Shown here: one piece after another, positions 35,730-44,540 of the stretch
Position numbering within the stretch: the stretch's first letter is position 1
How the letters are laid out: each line of letters starts with the position of its first letter
Assembly: GCF_000739695.1 (NCBI RefSeq)
Contig: NZ_BBIO01000008.1
Location: 1-64,000, forward strand
DNA from: Tepidicaulis marinus
GTDB lineage: Bacteria; Pseudomonadota; Alphaproteobacteria; Parvibaculales; Parvibaculaceae
Length of the DNA stretch: 64,000 nt
Reading direction: 5' to 3'
Made by a program: the position numbers and the translations under genes
The notes under the pieces: model-generated
The model's input: only the letters and a program-made list of their open reading frames with translations
What the model was told of the DNA's origin: nothing
The model's database searches: none

Positions 35730-35996
35730 CTAAAATCCGGTGGCGACACGCTCGAAAAGATCGAACGCAAAACGGGAAAGCCCTTGATAGATGAAGGGCG
35801 CGGAAATCACGCCGACGGCCAGAATGGCGCCGATCTTCGGCACGAAGGTGAGGGTCATTTCCTGCACTTGGGTGAGCGCCTGCAACAGCGCGATAACGAT
35901 GCCAACCAGCATGCCCACCACCAGCATGGGCGAGGTGACGAGGAAAGCCGTCCACACCGCATCACGGATCAGGTCAATGGCATCTGCTTCGTTCAT
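35730..35996 (-). CDS. fliQ: Flagellar export gate protein FliQ
   Basis: The 88-residue protein starts at ATG 35996 (MNEADAIDLIRDAV), the position and length usual for FliQ. Two hydrophobic hairpin helices are seen: AFLVTSPMLVVGMLVGIVIA and VPKIGAILAVGVISAPFIYQ, separated by LLQALTQVQEMTLTF, the family signature. It belongs to the FliP-FliQ-FliR gate, yet is encoded after fliE in the flgB operon rather than with fliP and fliR. Confidence 0.96.
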   Translation of the reverse strand: MNEADAIDLIRDAVWTAFLVTSPMLVVGMLVGIVIALLQALTQVQEMTLTFVPKIGAILAVGVISAPFIYQGLSRFAFDLFERVATGF

Positions 35997-36019
35997 GACT
36001 GCCCCACACTTATCCGCCG

Positions 36020-36352
36020 TCAAACCGGCATGCGCATGATTTCCTGATAAGCGGAGACAAGCTTGTCTCGGATGGCGACGGCCGATTGCAGCGTCAGTTC
36101 CGCCGCCATCACGCCTTCGGCCACCTGCTGGGCGCTTGCCTTGCCGCTGATGCCGGCTGCCGAAACGCTTTCCGCCTGGCGCAGCGTGCCGACGGACTGA
36201 GACACCATGTTTTCCACGAAATTGGAAAACTCGGCCGCATCCGCCTTGCTCGGCTCCATTACCTTGGCCGGGCCGTTGGTCACGCCCGTGCCGAAGGTTT
36301 TTGCCTCTTCGTAGAGTTTTGCCGCCTGACCGACGAAACCGACAGCCGCCAT
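36020..36352 (-). CDS. fliE: Flagellar hook-basal body complex protein FliE
   Basis: The protein has 110 residues. FSNFVENMVSQSVGTLRQAE and EGVMAAELTLQSAVAIRDKL, YQEIMRMPV match the conserved C-terminal FliE region. FliE joins the MS-ring and the rod. Encoded between flgC and fliQ, 11 bp after flgC. Confidence 0.95.
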   Translation of the reverse strand: MAAVGFVGQAAKLYEEAKTFGTGVTNGPAKVMEPSKADAAEFSNFVENMVSQSVGTLRQAESVSAAGISGKASAQQVAEGVMAAELTLQSAVAIRDKLVSAYQEIMRMPV

Positions 36353-36363
36353 GATCGTTCTCC

Positions 36364-36783
36364 TTAACCCCGGCGCATCAGATCGGTGGTCCGCATCACC
36401 ATTTTGCGGGCCTGATCGATGATGTTGAGATTGGCTTCATATGACCGCGTCGCCTCGCGCATATCGGCCATTTCGACCAGTGCGGAGACATTGGGCAGTT
36501 TCACATATCCGTCCTCGGCCGCCGCCGGGTGGCTCGGATCGTGGATAAGTTTGAAATCGGATTTATCGACGCCGATGGATTTTACCTGCACTTTGGATGC
36601 GCCGAGCGCCCGGTCGAGCTCGGCATCGAAGGTAATGGTCTTGCGCCGGTAGGGATCGCCGCCCGGCACCTGCGCCGTGGAATTGGCATTGGCGACGTTT
36701 TCCGACACGACGCGCAGGCGCTGGCTTTGAGCTTTCAAGCCCGAGCTTGCGATCGACATGGCAGCGCTTAAAGGATCGAACAT
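36364..36783 (-). CDS. flgC: Proximal rod protein FlgC
   Basis: This 139-residue protein has the rod/hook N-terminal signature SGLKAQSQRLRVVSENVANA (ANxxST follows) and the C-terminal motif MADMREATRSYEANLNIIDQ, KMVMRTTDLMRRG. FlgC polymerises with FlgB and FlgF into the proximal rod after export. Second gene of the flgB operon, 16 bp after flgB. Confidence 0.97.
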   Translation of the reverse strand: MFDPLSAAMSIASSGLKAQSQRLRVVSENVANANSTAQVPGGDPYRRKTITFDAELDRALGASKVQVKSIGVDKSDFKLIHDPSHPAAAEDGYVKLPNVSALVEMADMREATRSYEANLNIIDQARKMVMRTTDLMRRG

Positions 36784-36799
36784 GGGACCACTCCTTCCC

Positions 36800-37195
36800 T
36801 TAACGCGGCCCGGCCAGCGCCGTGCTCAGCATGTTGAAACTGCTTTTATAGACGTTGGAAACCAGCGCATGAGAAGTCACGACCTGCGAGGCCTTCAGCA
36901 TCTCCTGTTCCAGCGACACGCTGTTGCCGGAGGGCACGATTTCCCAGGTCTTTGTTTTCGCATCGACTTTCAGATTGCCGCTCGCGGTGCTCGCAAGCTC
37001 CAAATGTCCCTTCCGGGTCTGCGCAAGGCGCACTTCCGCCGCGCTCAATTCCTGATCGAAAGGCTTGAGATCGCGCGCCGCATAGCCTGGCGTGTTCGCA
37101 TTGGCGACATTTTCCGCCACCAGCTGATGGCGCATCGCCAGATACGACATGCGGTCGCTGGCAAGACCGAAAAGCGAGATACCGAAAGGTTCCAT
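36800..37195 (-). CDS. flgB: Proximal rod protein FlgB
   Basis: This 131-residue protein has the rod signature LAMRHQLVAENVANANTPGY, then AARDLKPFDQ, and the C-terminal SLEQEMLKASQVVTSHALVS, as in FlgB. It is the first gene of flgB-flgC-fliE-fliQ-35050 under element E. Exported by the flagellar apparatus; no signal peptide. Confidence 0.96.
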   Translation of the reverse strand: MEPFGISLFGLASDRMSYLAMRHQLVAENVANANTPGYAARDLKPFDQELSAAEVRLAQTRKGHLELASTASGNLKVDAKTKTWEIVPSGNSVSLEQEMLKASQVVTSHALVSNVYKSSFNMLSTALAGPR

Positions 37196-37221
37196 CCGTC
37201 CGTCTCCTTTTGACTAAGCTC

Positions 37222-37256
37222 AGCCTAGAGGCGCGGCTTTAAACCCGGGTTTCGGT
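37222..37256 (-). promoter_or_regulatory. 35-bp flagellar regulon element, site E (flgB operon)
   Basis: Minus strand: box 1 CCGAAA, box 2 GTTTAAAG, box 3 TAGGCT, standard offsets, 27 bp before the flgB ATG. It is preceded by AAAACC as at fliK and flgF. Confidence 0.72.
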
Positions 37257-37265
37257 TTTACGCCC

Positions 37266-38321
37266 TTAAAGATAATTCATCAGCGACAGGCGGCTGAGAC
37301 GCGCGGTAATGGAGAAGGCCGCCTCGATCTGCGTCGTTGCGTTGGAAAGACGCACCGCCGTTTCGTAAGGATCGGCGCCTTCCAGCTCGTTGATCTGGCG
37401 CGTGGCGACATTCAAGGTGAGATCGTGGCGCGTCTGCGCCCGCTCGATGGCCTGTTCGGAAAGGCCCAAAATAGCTTGGGTCTGCTCCAGAAGGCCGATA
37501 CCGCGCTGCACCTTGTCGAGCGCGCTTTCCAGCACCGTGCGGTATTCCACACTCGGCATGGAGGCAGGATCGATAGCGGCCAGCGTATAGGCGGCTTCCA
37601 TGATCAGCCGGGCGCCCGGATCGTCTGCCCGCGCGCCGGCATTCACCGCCGTTTCCGCATCGATCCGCGCGGTCACGCCTTGCGTGTTGCCATTATAAAA
37701 AGTCGTGTTGAAGCGGTAGGCGGCATTGGTATGCGTGCTGTCGAAAACGGTGGAAATACCATCGGGCCCCGTCAGAAGGTCGTTCAGCGTGGCCGCATCC
37801 GTTACCGGAGGCTTTGCGGCAATCACATCCTGAATGACCTGCATGGGCGAAAAGCCCGTGCCGCCATTCACCTGATCGTTGAGCTGCAATGCCTGCTGAT
37901 CGACCGCGGTGCCTGCGAAAATCGAACGTCCGCCGAAAGACGTGTTGAGCGCGCCTTCCAGATTGCCGATGAGATCGAGCGCGGCGTCGGGAATAAGCTC
38001 GATGGCGAACTCGCCATGCAATGCTGCGACAATATTGGAAATGAAAGAATTGGCATTATCCCGCGCGCCCGTCAGGCTCGCCTGGGTAATTTCAAGGCGC
38101 GAGGCCAGTGTCTTGTTGGAGGTGATGAACCCTTCGGCCTCGCTGAACGCCTCGCGCAGCAGAATGTCGCGGGAGGTCAGAGCGCCGAGATCGCCTGCCA
38201 CATCGCGTTTCTTGCCGGTCGCCTGCTCACCTTGCAGATGCAAAAGCTCGCGCTGCGTGTCGGCAACGCTTTTGCGGGCCTGCAGGGACATGGCGAGCGT
38301 GGATACGGAGCCGATATTCAT
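37266..38321 (-). CDS. flgL: Hook-filament junction protein FlgL
   Basis: The product has 351 residues from ATG 38321 (NIGSVSTLAMSLQARKSVAD). The N-terminal flagellin-like helix region and the C-terminal AVRLSNATTQIEAAFSITAR, LSRLSLMNYL support FlgL, the flagellin-like junction protein. It lies 13 bp after flgK, the usual order. An upstream in-frame start at 38402 lies inside flgK and is not used. Confidence 0.9.
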   Translation of the reverse strand: MNIGSVSTLAMSLQARKSVADTQRELLHLQGEQATGKKRDVAGDLGALTSRDILLREAFSEAEGFITSNKTLASRLEITQASLTGARDNANSFISNIVAALHGEFAIELIPDAALDLIGNLEGALNTSFGGRSIFAGTAVDQQALQLNDQVNGGTGFSPMQVIQDVIAAKPPVTDAATLNDLLTGPDGISTVFDSTHTNAAYRFNTTFYNGNTQGVTARIDAETAVNAGARADDPGARLIMEAAYTLAAIDPASMPSVEYRTVLESALDKVQRGIGLLEQTQAILGLSEQAIERAQTRHDLTLNVATRQINELEGADPYETAVRLSNATTQIEAAFSITARLSRLSLMNYL

Positions 38322-38334
38322 CTTTCTCTCCCGC

Positions 38335-39813
38335 TTAGAACGAGGCCAGCAGCTGATCGAGCATGCGGTTGGCGGCAGAGATGACCTGCGCGCTGGCGGC
38401 ATAGCTGCGTTCGATGCTCAGCATTTTTTGCATTTCATCGTCGATATTGACCCCGTCCTTGCTGAGGCGCGAATTGGACAGGCTGTCAAAGGCAATGGTT
38501 TCCGACTTCGCATTGTTCTGCGCCGTGCTGCGCAGCGTGTGCGCGTCCGAGGAGGCATTGGAGGCGTAATTGAGCAATGTCGCGGAGGTTTGAATGCCCG
38601 CCGCCGGATCGAAGCCGAAGGTTTGCGTGAACACCGCGCTGAAGGCCTGGATCTGCGCCGGATCCCCCGCCGGGCCGGGCACGGCCGCATGTACCCCGTC
38701 ACGGATGCGCGAAGGATCGCCGCCCGCCAGCGGGTCGATCAACGTGTTCACCGCGATGCGCCCGGCAAGACCCGGCGCATAGGCAAGTGGATCGTGCGCT
38801 GCGCCCGCATCGGTAAAGAATCCGGTATCGCTCGGCGCCACACCCGTCACCGTCGCATCCGCGTTCTGAAAGGCGGCGGTGAGCTGGCTTGCCAGTTCAT
38901 CCACTTGGCGCTGAAAGCGCGGCATCAACCGATCGCGAATCTCAAAATGCGCGGCAAGTTTGCCGCCGGAAAGCGCGCCCGGATAATTGCTGCCCGGCGC
39001 GATATCCACCCCGTCCACGGTCAGCCCGCTCAAGGCGGAGGGGCCGGGGGGCGGCGTATAGGCGGCATTCGGCGGGATGACCGGCGAGGCAGCGAAGGAA
39101 AGCGGATGCACCTCGCTGTCGAGCAGCGTCACCCCGCCATTTGTCAGGATCGTTACGCCGTTATTTGAGGGAAGGACGTTGATCGGAATTTCCTGGGACA
39201 GCCGGTCGATCAATCTGTCGCGCTGATCGAGCAGATCGCCGATATCGCCGTCGCGTCCCCGGCCCTGAATTTCAAGGTTCAGCCGGTGGATCTCGCTGAG
39301 ATCCCGGTTGATATTGAGGACCGTGCCGGAAATCTGCGCATCGGCATCTTCGCGCAATTGGCGGATGGCGCTGTCGGTATGTTTGAAAACGCCCGTCAAA
39401 TCCCGCGCCTTGGCAGCGACCGCCTGCTGCAGCGCCACGTCTTCCGGGTTCTCACCCAGAAGCGCCAGCTCGCGCTGAAACTCGCCGAGCGCCGAGGCGA
39501 GCGAGCGCTCGTCCTGCGGCTGGCCGACAAGATCGGTATAAAGGGAAAGCGCGGCGCTCAAGGTTTCCTGATAGCCGACACGGGAGGCGGCGGTGCGCAC
39601 ATCACGGATGAGGAATTCATCCACCGTCCGCGAGATGGAGAGCACCGAAACGCCCGCCCCGGAGCCGCCGACGACGAGACTGCCCAGTTCCACATCCTTG
39701 CGCACATAGCCTTCGGTCTGCGCGTTCGAAATGTTGCGGCTGACGATCGCCGCCTGGGTCTGGGTTGCGTTCAGCCCGCTCAAGGCGGATTGAATGGCCT
39801 GTGAAATACTCAT
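38335..39813 (-). CDS. flgK: Hook-associated protein 1 FlgK
   Basis: The 492-residue protein has the N-terminal IQSALSGLNATQTQAAIVSR, NISNAQTEGYVRK rod/hook motif, LNLEIQGRGRDGDIGDLLDQ, and the C-terminal EMQKMLSIERSYAASAQVIS, AANRMLDQLL, all typical of FlgK. It forms the first junction ring between hook and filament. Encoded between flgE (56-bp gap) and flgL in one operon under element A. Confidence 0.97.
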   Translation of the reverse strand: MSISQAIQSALSGLNATQTQAAIVSRNISNAQTEGYVRKDVELGSLVVGGSGAGVSVLSISRTVDEFLIRDVRTAASRVGYQETLSAALSLYTDLVGQPQDERSLASALGEFQRELALLGENPEDVALQQAVAAKARDLTGVFKHTDSAIRQLREDADAQISGTVLNINRDLSEIHRLNLEIQGRGRDGDIGDLLDQRDRLIDRLSQEIPINVLPSNNGVTILTNGGVTLLDSEVHPLSFAASPVIPPNAAYTPPPGPSALSGLTVDGVDIAPGSNYPGALSGGKLAAHFEIRDRLMPRFQRQVDELASQLTAAFQNADATVTGVAPSDTGFFTDAGAAHDPLAYAPGLAGRIAVNTLIDPLAGGDPSRIRDGVHAAVPGPAGDPAQIQAFSAVFTQTFGFDPAAGIQTSATLLNYASNASSDAHTLRSTAQNNAKSETIAFDSLSNSRLSKDGVNIDDEMQKMLSIERSYAASAQVISAANRMLDQLLASF

Positions 39814-39869
39814 CGTCTTTCCGTTTCCCTGCCTGGGCCTTTGCTCAAGCAGCTACCTCAAAATTACGC

Positions 39870-41144
39870 CTAGCGTTTGAGCCTGCTCAGCTCCGTCAGC
39901 ATTTCATCGCCCGCCTGGAAGATTTTGGCGTTCGAGGAATAGGCACGCTGGGTTTGAATAAGTTCGGTCAGCTCTTCGGCGATATCGACGTTGGAAGCTT
40001 CCAGCGCATTGGCGATCACCTCCCCCGTCGGCCCGCTCAAAGCATCCCAGAGGCGCACGGCGCCCGAGGCCTGAGAAAGCTGGAAGACGTTGCCGTCTTC
40101 GGAGACGAGCCCATCGGTATTGGGCACATCGGCAAGCGGGATCTGATAGACCGGCGTGCGCTGACCGTTATTGAAGATCGCGAACATGGTGCCGTCCTTG
40201 TCGATCTCCACTTTCTGGAGCTGGCCGATCTGCGAGCCGTCCGCATTGATGCGGTTCGGCGAATAATCGCCGACGAACTGCACCACGCCGTTGAAACTGT
40301 CCACCGCGCCAAGCTTGAGGTCGATATTCTGCCCGTCCACGGTCGTCAGCGTCGCCGTGCCATTTGCGAAAGGCAGCGCCGTCGTGATGGTTTGCGGCGC
40401 CCCGGCCAGCGCGCCGGCATTGTGGAACGTGTAGTCGACGGTGCCGATATTCGTGCCGTCATAATCGATGACGTTCAGCGTCCACTGGTTGGGCGTTGCA
40501 ATATCCGGCTGCCATTCGAGGGTCAGGCGGCGGGAAGCGCCGAGCGGATCGAAATAGGTCATGGAGGTTTCGACCGGCGCCGTGGGCGTGCCCGTGCCCG
40601 TCAATTGCTGGGGCAGGTTCGCGGCAAAGTCGATATTCGCCGTTGCCTGGCCGGCAAAGCCCAGATTGGCGATATTCACCGTCTCCATATCGCCGAACGT
40701 ATCGCGCGAGGGAGAGGGAATGACCGGCGTGCCGTCCGGGTTCAGCGCAAAACCTTCCAGATAATAGCCCGCCCGGTTGACGAGATTGCCGTTCTTGTCG
40801 GGAATGAACGAGCCTGCACGGGTCAGCGAGAAAGTGCGGTTCGGGTCGCCCGGATTTTTGGAGACCGTAAAAAAGCCGCGCCCGCCGATCGCCATATCCG
40901 TGGCGCTCGTCGAGGTGATGAGGCTGCCGGATTTACCGATTTCGGTGCGCACGGAAGGCAGCACGCCGCCAGCGGTATAATTCGTGCGGCTCGGCGACTG
41001 CGTAACCATGGTCGTAAACTCGACGCTGGCGCGCTTGTACCCTTCGGTACTGGAATTGGAAATATTGTCGGCAATCGCGCCGAATTTGATCGACTGCGCT
41101 TTCAACCCGGCAACGCCGGCGCGCATGGCACCCAAAAGGCTCAT
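39870..41144 (-). CDS. flgE: Flagellar hook protein FlgE
   Basis: The 424-residue protein has AGVAGLKAQSIKFGAIADNI, SNSSTEGYKRASVEF at the start, the flg_bbr mid-region FTLTRAGSFIPDKNG-like text (FSLTRAGSFIPDKNGNLVNR) and the C-terminal ALEASNVDIAEELTELIQTQ, RAYSSNAKIFQ. FlgE polymerises into the hook under the FlgD cap. The Shine-Dalgarno site AGGAG precedes ATG 41144. Confidence 0.97.
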   Translation of the reverse strand: MSLLGAMRAGVAGLKAQSIKFGAIADNISNSSTEGYKRASVEFTTMVTQSPSRTNYTAGGVLPSVRTEIGKSGSLITSTSATDMAIGGRGFFTVSKNPGDPNRTFSLTRAGSFIPDKNGNLVNRAGYYLEGFALNPDGTPVIPSPSRDTFGDMETVNIANLGFAGQATANIDFAANLPQQLTGTGTPTAPVETSMTYFDPLGASRRLTLEWQPDIATPNQWTLNVIDYDGTNIGTVDYTFHNAGALAGAPQTITTALPFANGTATLTTVDGQNIDLKLGAVDSFNGVVQFVGDYSPNRINADGSQIGQLQKVEIDKDGTMFAIFNNGQRTPVYQIPLADVPNTDGLVSEDGNVFQLSQASGAVRLWDALSGPTGEVIANALEASNVDIAEELTELIQTQRAYSSNAKIFQAGDEMLTELSRLKR

Positions 41145-41239
41145 TGCAAGCTCCTGTTACTCTCGCAAGCATGCCCCGCCTTTTCTTGGGGACGCAGAGC
41201 CCTTCTTGGGATGCCGCGCCGTCTAACCGGCGCAGATTG

Positions 41240-41274
41240 ACGCTAGAGCGCGATGTTTAAGCTGGGAATAAAGA
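41240..41274 (-). promoter_or_regulatory. 35-bp flagellar regulon element, site A (flgE-flgK-flgL)
   Basis: Minus strand: box 1 CTTTAT, box 2 GCTTAAAC, box 3 TAGCGT, standard offsets, 96 bp before the flgE ATG. Box 2 to box 3 is nearly identical to the flaF site. Confidence 0.78.
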
Positions 41275-41290
41275 ATCGCGTCCTTCGCAT

Positions 41291-42466
41291 TCATTTCGCC
41301 AGAACCAGGATGGAAATCCGGCGGTTGCGCGGATCGAGCGCATCATCCTCGATCAACGGGCGCCGGTCGCCATGCCCTTCGACACGCAGGACACGCTCCG
41401 GCGCCAGCCCATTGAGAAGAAGCTGGCGGCGGGCGGCATTCGCCCGATCCGCGGAAAGCTCCCAGTTGGAATAGTTCCGCGTGCCCTTGTAAGGCAATGC
41501 GTCCGTGTGACCGGTGATCATCAGCCCGTTCGGCACGTCTTCCAGCACTTCAGCCACGGCCTGCATGATCGCAGCCGTTTCCGCCGTCACATCCGAGGAG
41601 CCGACCGCGAACATGGAGAATTTATTGTCATCCATGATCTGGATGCGCAGGCCTTCCTCCTCGATATTGAGGCGGATATTTTCATTCAGGCCCTTCTTCT
41701 CCATCAGCTCGCGCAGGTTCTCCAGCAGCTTCTGCTTCAGCCCTTCAAGCTGCTCGCCCTGCTCAAGGCGCGCCAAAAGCTCGCTTTCGCTGAGCTTGGC
41801 CTTGCCGGAGGCGCCCGCATCCATCCCGCCGAAAGGTTCGATTTTCTGAGCTGACTTTTCGCCTTCATGCTCTTCGAAGGCTGCGGCATCAAGTTCGGCG
41901 GGCGCGCGCGCATCCTGATAAAGCTGCGCCATTTTTTCGCTCGGCTGGGCAAAAGGATCGTTAAAGGCGGCAACGGCAACGGGCGCCGTCTCGCCGATTT
42001 TCATGGGCTCGGAGGGCAGCTGCGCGGTCAGCGGCGGCTCATGCTGGGCGGCTGAGTCTTTAAACGCGCTCACCCCGCGTCCTTCCTCCGCTCCCTGGGG
42101 CCGGCGCTTTTCCGTGCCGATGGTGGAAACGGAGGGCGGTGCGGAAACCGGATGCGGGCGCTCGCCCTCCCCATCGGGCGCGGTCATCGAGCCTTCGGTG
42201 TCGGCGGTGCGCCCCGCCATCAGCCCGTCCGTGCCCGATGCCCCGGTCGCCACGGCCATGGGATTGAAATAAGCGGAAATGCCGTCGCGCTGTTCTTCCG
42301 TTGTCGCGTTGACGAGCCACATCAGCAAAAAGAACGCCATCATCGCGGTGACGAAATCGGCATAAGCCAGTTTCCAGACGCCGCCATGGGCGCCTTCCAG
42401 CTCATGGTCGTGCCGCTTCACGCGGACGATCACGACTTCCTGCGGAGTTTCTGCCATACGCGCCAT
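41291..42466 (-). CDS. motB: Flagellar stator protein MotB
   Basis: This 391-residue protein has one N-terminal transmembrane helix with the proton-carrying Asp at about residue 37 (WKLAYADFVTAMMAFFLLMW), a long low-complexity linker, and a C-terminal OmpA-like peptidoglycan-binding domain (MITGHTDALPYKGTRNYSNW, ELSADRANAARRQLL). It anchors MotA to the wall. It is the last gene of flgF-flgG-flgA-flgH-motB, far from motA. The linker between helix and plug is unusually long (about 150 residues), as in rhizobial MotB. Confidence 0.96.
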   Translation of the reverse strand: MARMAETPQEVVIVRVKRHDHELEGAHGGVWKLAYADFVTAMMAFFLLMWLVNATTEEQRDGISAYFNPMAVATGASGTDGLMAGRTADTEGSMTAPDGEGERPHPVSAPPSVSTIGTEKRRPQGAEEGRGVSAFKDSAAQHEPPLTAQLPSEPMKIGETAPVAVAAFNDPFAQPSEKMAQLYQDARAPAELDAAAFEEHEGEKSAQKIEPFGGMDAGASGKAKLSESELLARLEQGEQLEGLKQKLLENLRELMEKKGLNENIRLNIEEEGLRIQIMDDNKFSMFAVGSSDVTAETAAIMQAVAEVLEDVPNGLMITGHTDALPYKGTRNYSNWELSADRANAARRQLLLNGLAPERVLRVEGHGDRRPLIEDDALDPRNRRISILVLAK

Positions 42467-42495
42467 TGCGGCCTCTTTTTCTTTCGTGTGGGACC

Positions 42496-43224
42496 TTACC
42501 AGGGCATCAGAATGTCATAGACCTGCTGGCCGTAGCGCGGCTGCTGTACATCCGAGAGCATGCCCCGCCCGCCATAAGCAACGCGCGCTTCGGCTACGTC
42601 TTTATATTCGATCTGGTTTTCCGCATCGATATCGATGGGCCGGATGACGCCGGTGATGCGCAGATCGCGCATTTCGTAATTCACCAGCACTTCCTGCCGC
42701 CCGGCAATCGCCAGATTGCCGTTGGGCAGCACATCCGTCACCACGGCGGCAATGCGCAGATTGATCTGTTCGTTGCGGTTGATGTCACCGCGCCCGCGCG
42801 ACAGGCTGGAACTGCCCAGATCGACGCCCTGGTCGAAATCGAGCTCGCGGATCTTGTCTTCCACCACCTGCTGCAATCCCAAAGCAGCGTCGAGCGAGGC
42901 GTTTTCGGAATTTTCCCGCGAACGCTCGGAGGAATTGCGCAGCTGCGCCTTGTCATCGATATCGATGAGCACGGTCACGATATCGCCGATTTTCTTGGCG
43001 CGCACATCGGCAAAAAACTCCCGCTCGCCCGTCTGCCAGAGCGAGGCGTAATTGCGCTTTTTCGTCATATCGCCGGGCATGGGAAAGGAAATCTGGCGCG
43101 GCGCGCCCTCCCCATGCTCGCCCACCGCCATGGGAGAAAAGTCCGGCGCCTTGCCCACGCGCTCCAGCCGCGAACAGCCGGCAGCAAGAAGAAGAGTGCA
43201 GCAGATGATGAAGAGGCGGCGCAT
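42496..43224 (-). CDS. flgH: Flagellar L-ring lipoprotein FlgH
   Basis: The 242-residue protein has a lipoprotein signal (LFIICCTLLLAAGC, lipobox LAAGC). FFADVRAKKIGDIVTVLIDI, NLAIAGRQEVLVNYEMRDLR and GVIRPIDIDAENQI are the FlgH hallmarks. It forms the L-ring in the outer membrane. It follows flgA by 12 bp and precedes motB by 29 bp. Confidence 0.97.
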   Translation of the reverse strand: MRRLFIICCTLLLAAGCSRLERVGKAPDFSPMAVGEHGEGAPRQISFPMPGDMTKKRNYASLWQTGEREFFADVRAKKIGDIVTVLIDIDDKAQLRNSSERSRENSENASLDAALGLQQVVEDKIRELDFDQGVDLGSSSLSRGRGDINRNEQINLRIAAVVTDVLPNGNLAIAGRQEVLVNYEMRDLRITGVIRPIDIDAENQIEYKDVAEARVAYGGRGMLSDVQQPRYGQQVYDILMPW

Positions 43225-43236
43225 GGGCAGGCTCCC

Positions 43237-43692
43237 TTAATGGGTGATCCGGGCCCGGGACGGGCCGGTGACAACGGCATAGACCGTGTTGCCGGTGGAA
43301 GGATTGGTGAGGCGCACCGTGTCGCCTTTCATGCCGTCATCCTGGGCGAGCGCCAGAAGGTTGAGCTCCAGCGTGCCGTCCCGGTAAAGGGCGGAGACCT
43401 GCGCGTTCTTTTCCACCATGAGCGGGGCGCGCAAGGCGAGCGAGGAAATGACGCGGCCGGGCAGCAAGGTGCGCCGCGCTTCCATGCCGACAATCGCGCC
43501 TTCATCCAAAAGACTGTCGGGACGCAGCTGGCGCGTTTCCACCGCGGCAAGGCGCAAATCCGCCTCGCGAATGACCTCGCCGCGCTCGATCCGCCGCGCG
43601 GGCACGGGCGTTTCCGCCGCCTCTTCTTCGGCAAGCAGTGGCGAGGCCGGTACTGCAAGCATAAGACCTAAGGCGATGATCAGCGCGCGCAT
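43237..43692 (-). CDS. flgA: P-ring assembly chaperone FlgA
   Basis: The 151-residue protein has a signal peptide (ALIIALGLMLAVPASPLLAE) and an SAF domain: PARRIERGEVIREADLRLAA, then RTLLPGRVISSLALRAPLMV and VRLTNPSTGNTVYAVVTGP. FlgA helps FlgI form the P-ring in the periplasm. It is shorter than enterobacterial FlgA because only the SAF part is present, as is common in alphaproteobacteria. Confidence 0.94.
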   Translation of the reverse strand: MRALIIALGLMLAVPASPLLAEEEAAETPVPARRIERGEVIREADLRLAAVETRQLRPDSLLDEGAIVGMEARRTLLPGRVISSLALRAPLMVEKNAQVSALYRDGTLELNLLALAQDDGMKGDTVRLTNPSTGNTVYAVVTGPSRARITH

Positions 43693-43696
43693 CAGC

Positions 43697-44482
43697 TTAC
43701 CTCATCCGCGTGACGGTGCTGAACATCTGATCCGCCGTCTCGATCACCTTGGAATTCATTTCATAGGCCCGCTGGGCGGAAATGAGATCGGTAATTTCCT
43801 GCACCGGATTGACGTTGGAACTTTCCAGAAACTTCTGGCGGATGGAGCCGAAGCCCACTTCCCCCGGCACACCGACGATGGCCGGGCCAGAGGCCAGCGT
43901 TTCTTTGAGCATATTGTCACCGGCGCTGCTCAGGCCGGCTTCATTCGGAAAGACCGCAAGCTCGATCTGGCCGAGATTGAGCGGCTCGGCTTCCCCGTCC
44001 ACATAGGCAAGCACTTCGCCGCTCTGATTGACCGTCACATCCACCGCATTGTCGGGAATGGCAAGGCCGGGCTGCAGCACATAACCGTCTGCGGTCACAA
44101 GCTGGCCGTCCGGGGATTTCTGGAAGGCGCCGTCGCGCGTATACCCCGTTTCCCCGCCCGGCAGATCGACCATGAAATAACCGCGCCCTTGAAGCGCCAG
44201 GTCATAAGTATTGCCGGTATTGGCAAGATTGCCCTGCAGCGATACGCGGCGCACGGCTGCGGTTTTCACACCGAGACCGACCTGAATACCGGCGGGCACG
44301 ATATTGCCCTCATCGGTCGACTGCACGCCCTGGCGGCGCTGGTTCATATAGAAAAGATCGGTGAACTCGGCCCGCGCGCGCTGAAAGGCGGTCGTGTTCA
44401 TGTTCGCGATATTGTTCGAGATGACCTCGACATTCGTCTGCTGGGCCATCATGCCGGTGGCGGCGATACCGAGCGCTCTCAT
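43697..44482 (-). CDS. flgG: Distal rod protein FlgG
   Basis: The product has 261 residues from ATG 44482 (RALGIAATGMMAQQTNVEVI), the canonical FlgG start. It carries NMNTTAFQRARAEFTDLFYM, QGRGYFMVDLPGGETGYTRD and the C-terminal SSNVNPVQEITDLISAQRAY. It forms the distal rod. It follows flgF by 58 bp in the same operon. Confidence 0.97.
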   Translation of the reverse strand: MRALGIAATGMMAQQTNVEVISNNIANMNTTAFQRARAEFTDLFYMNQRRQGVQSTDEGNIVPAGIQVGLGVKTAAVRRVSLQGNLANTGNTYDLALQGRGYFMVDLPGGETGYTRDGAFQKSPDGQLVTADGYVLQPGLAIPDNAVDVTVNQSGEVLAYVDGEAEPLNLGQIELAVFPNEAGLSSAGDNMLKETLASGPAIVGVPGEVGFGSIRQKFLESSNVNPVQEITDLISAQRAYEMNSKVIETADQMFSTVTRMR

Positions 44483-44540
44483 GCTGCTCTCCTTACATCG
44501 GACACTCTCATGTCTTTCGCCCGTTTCAGCGGGCCGGGGT

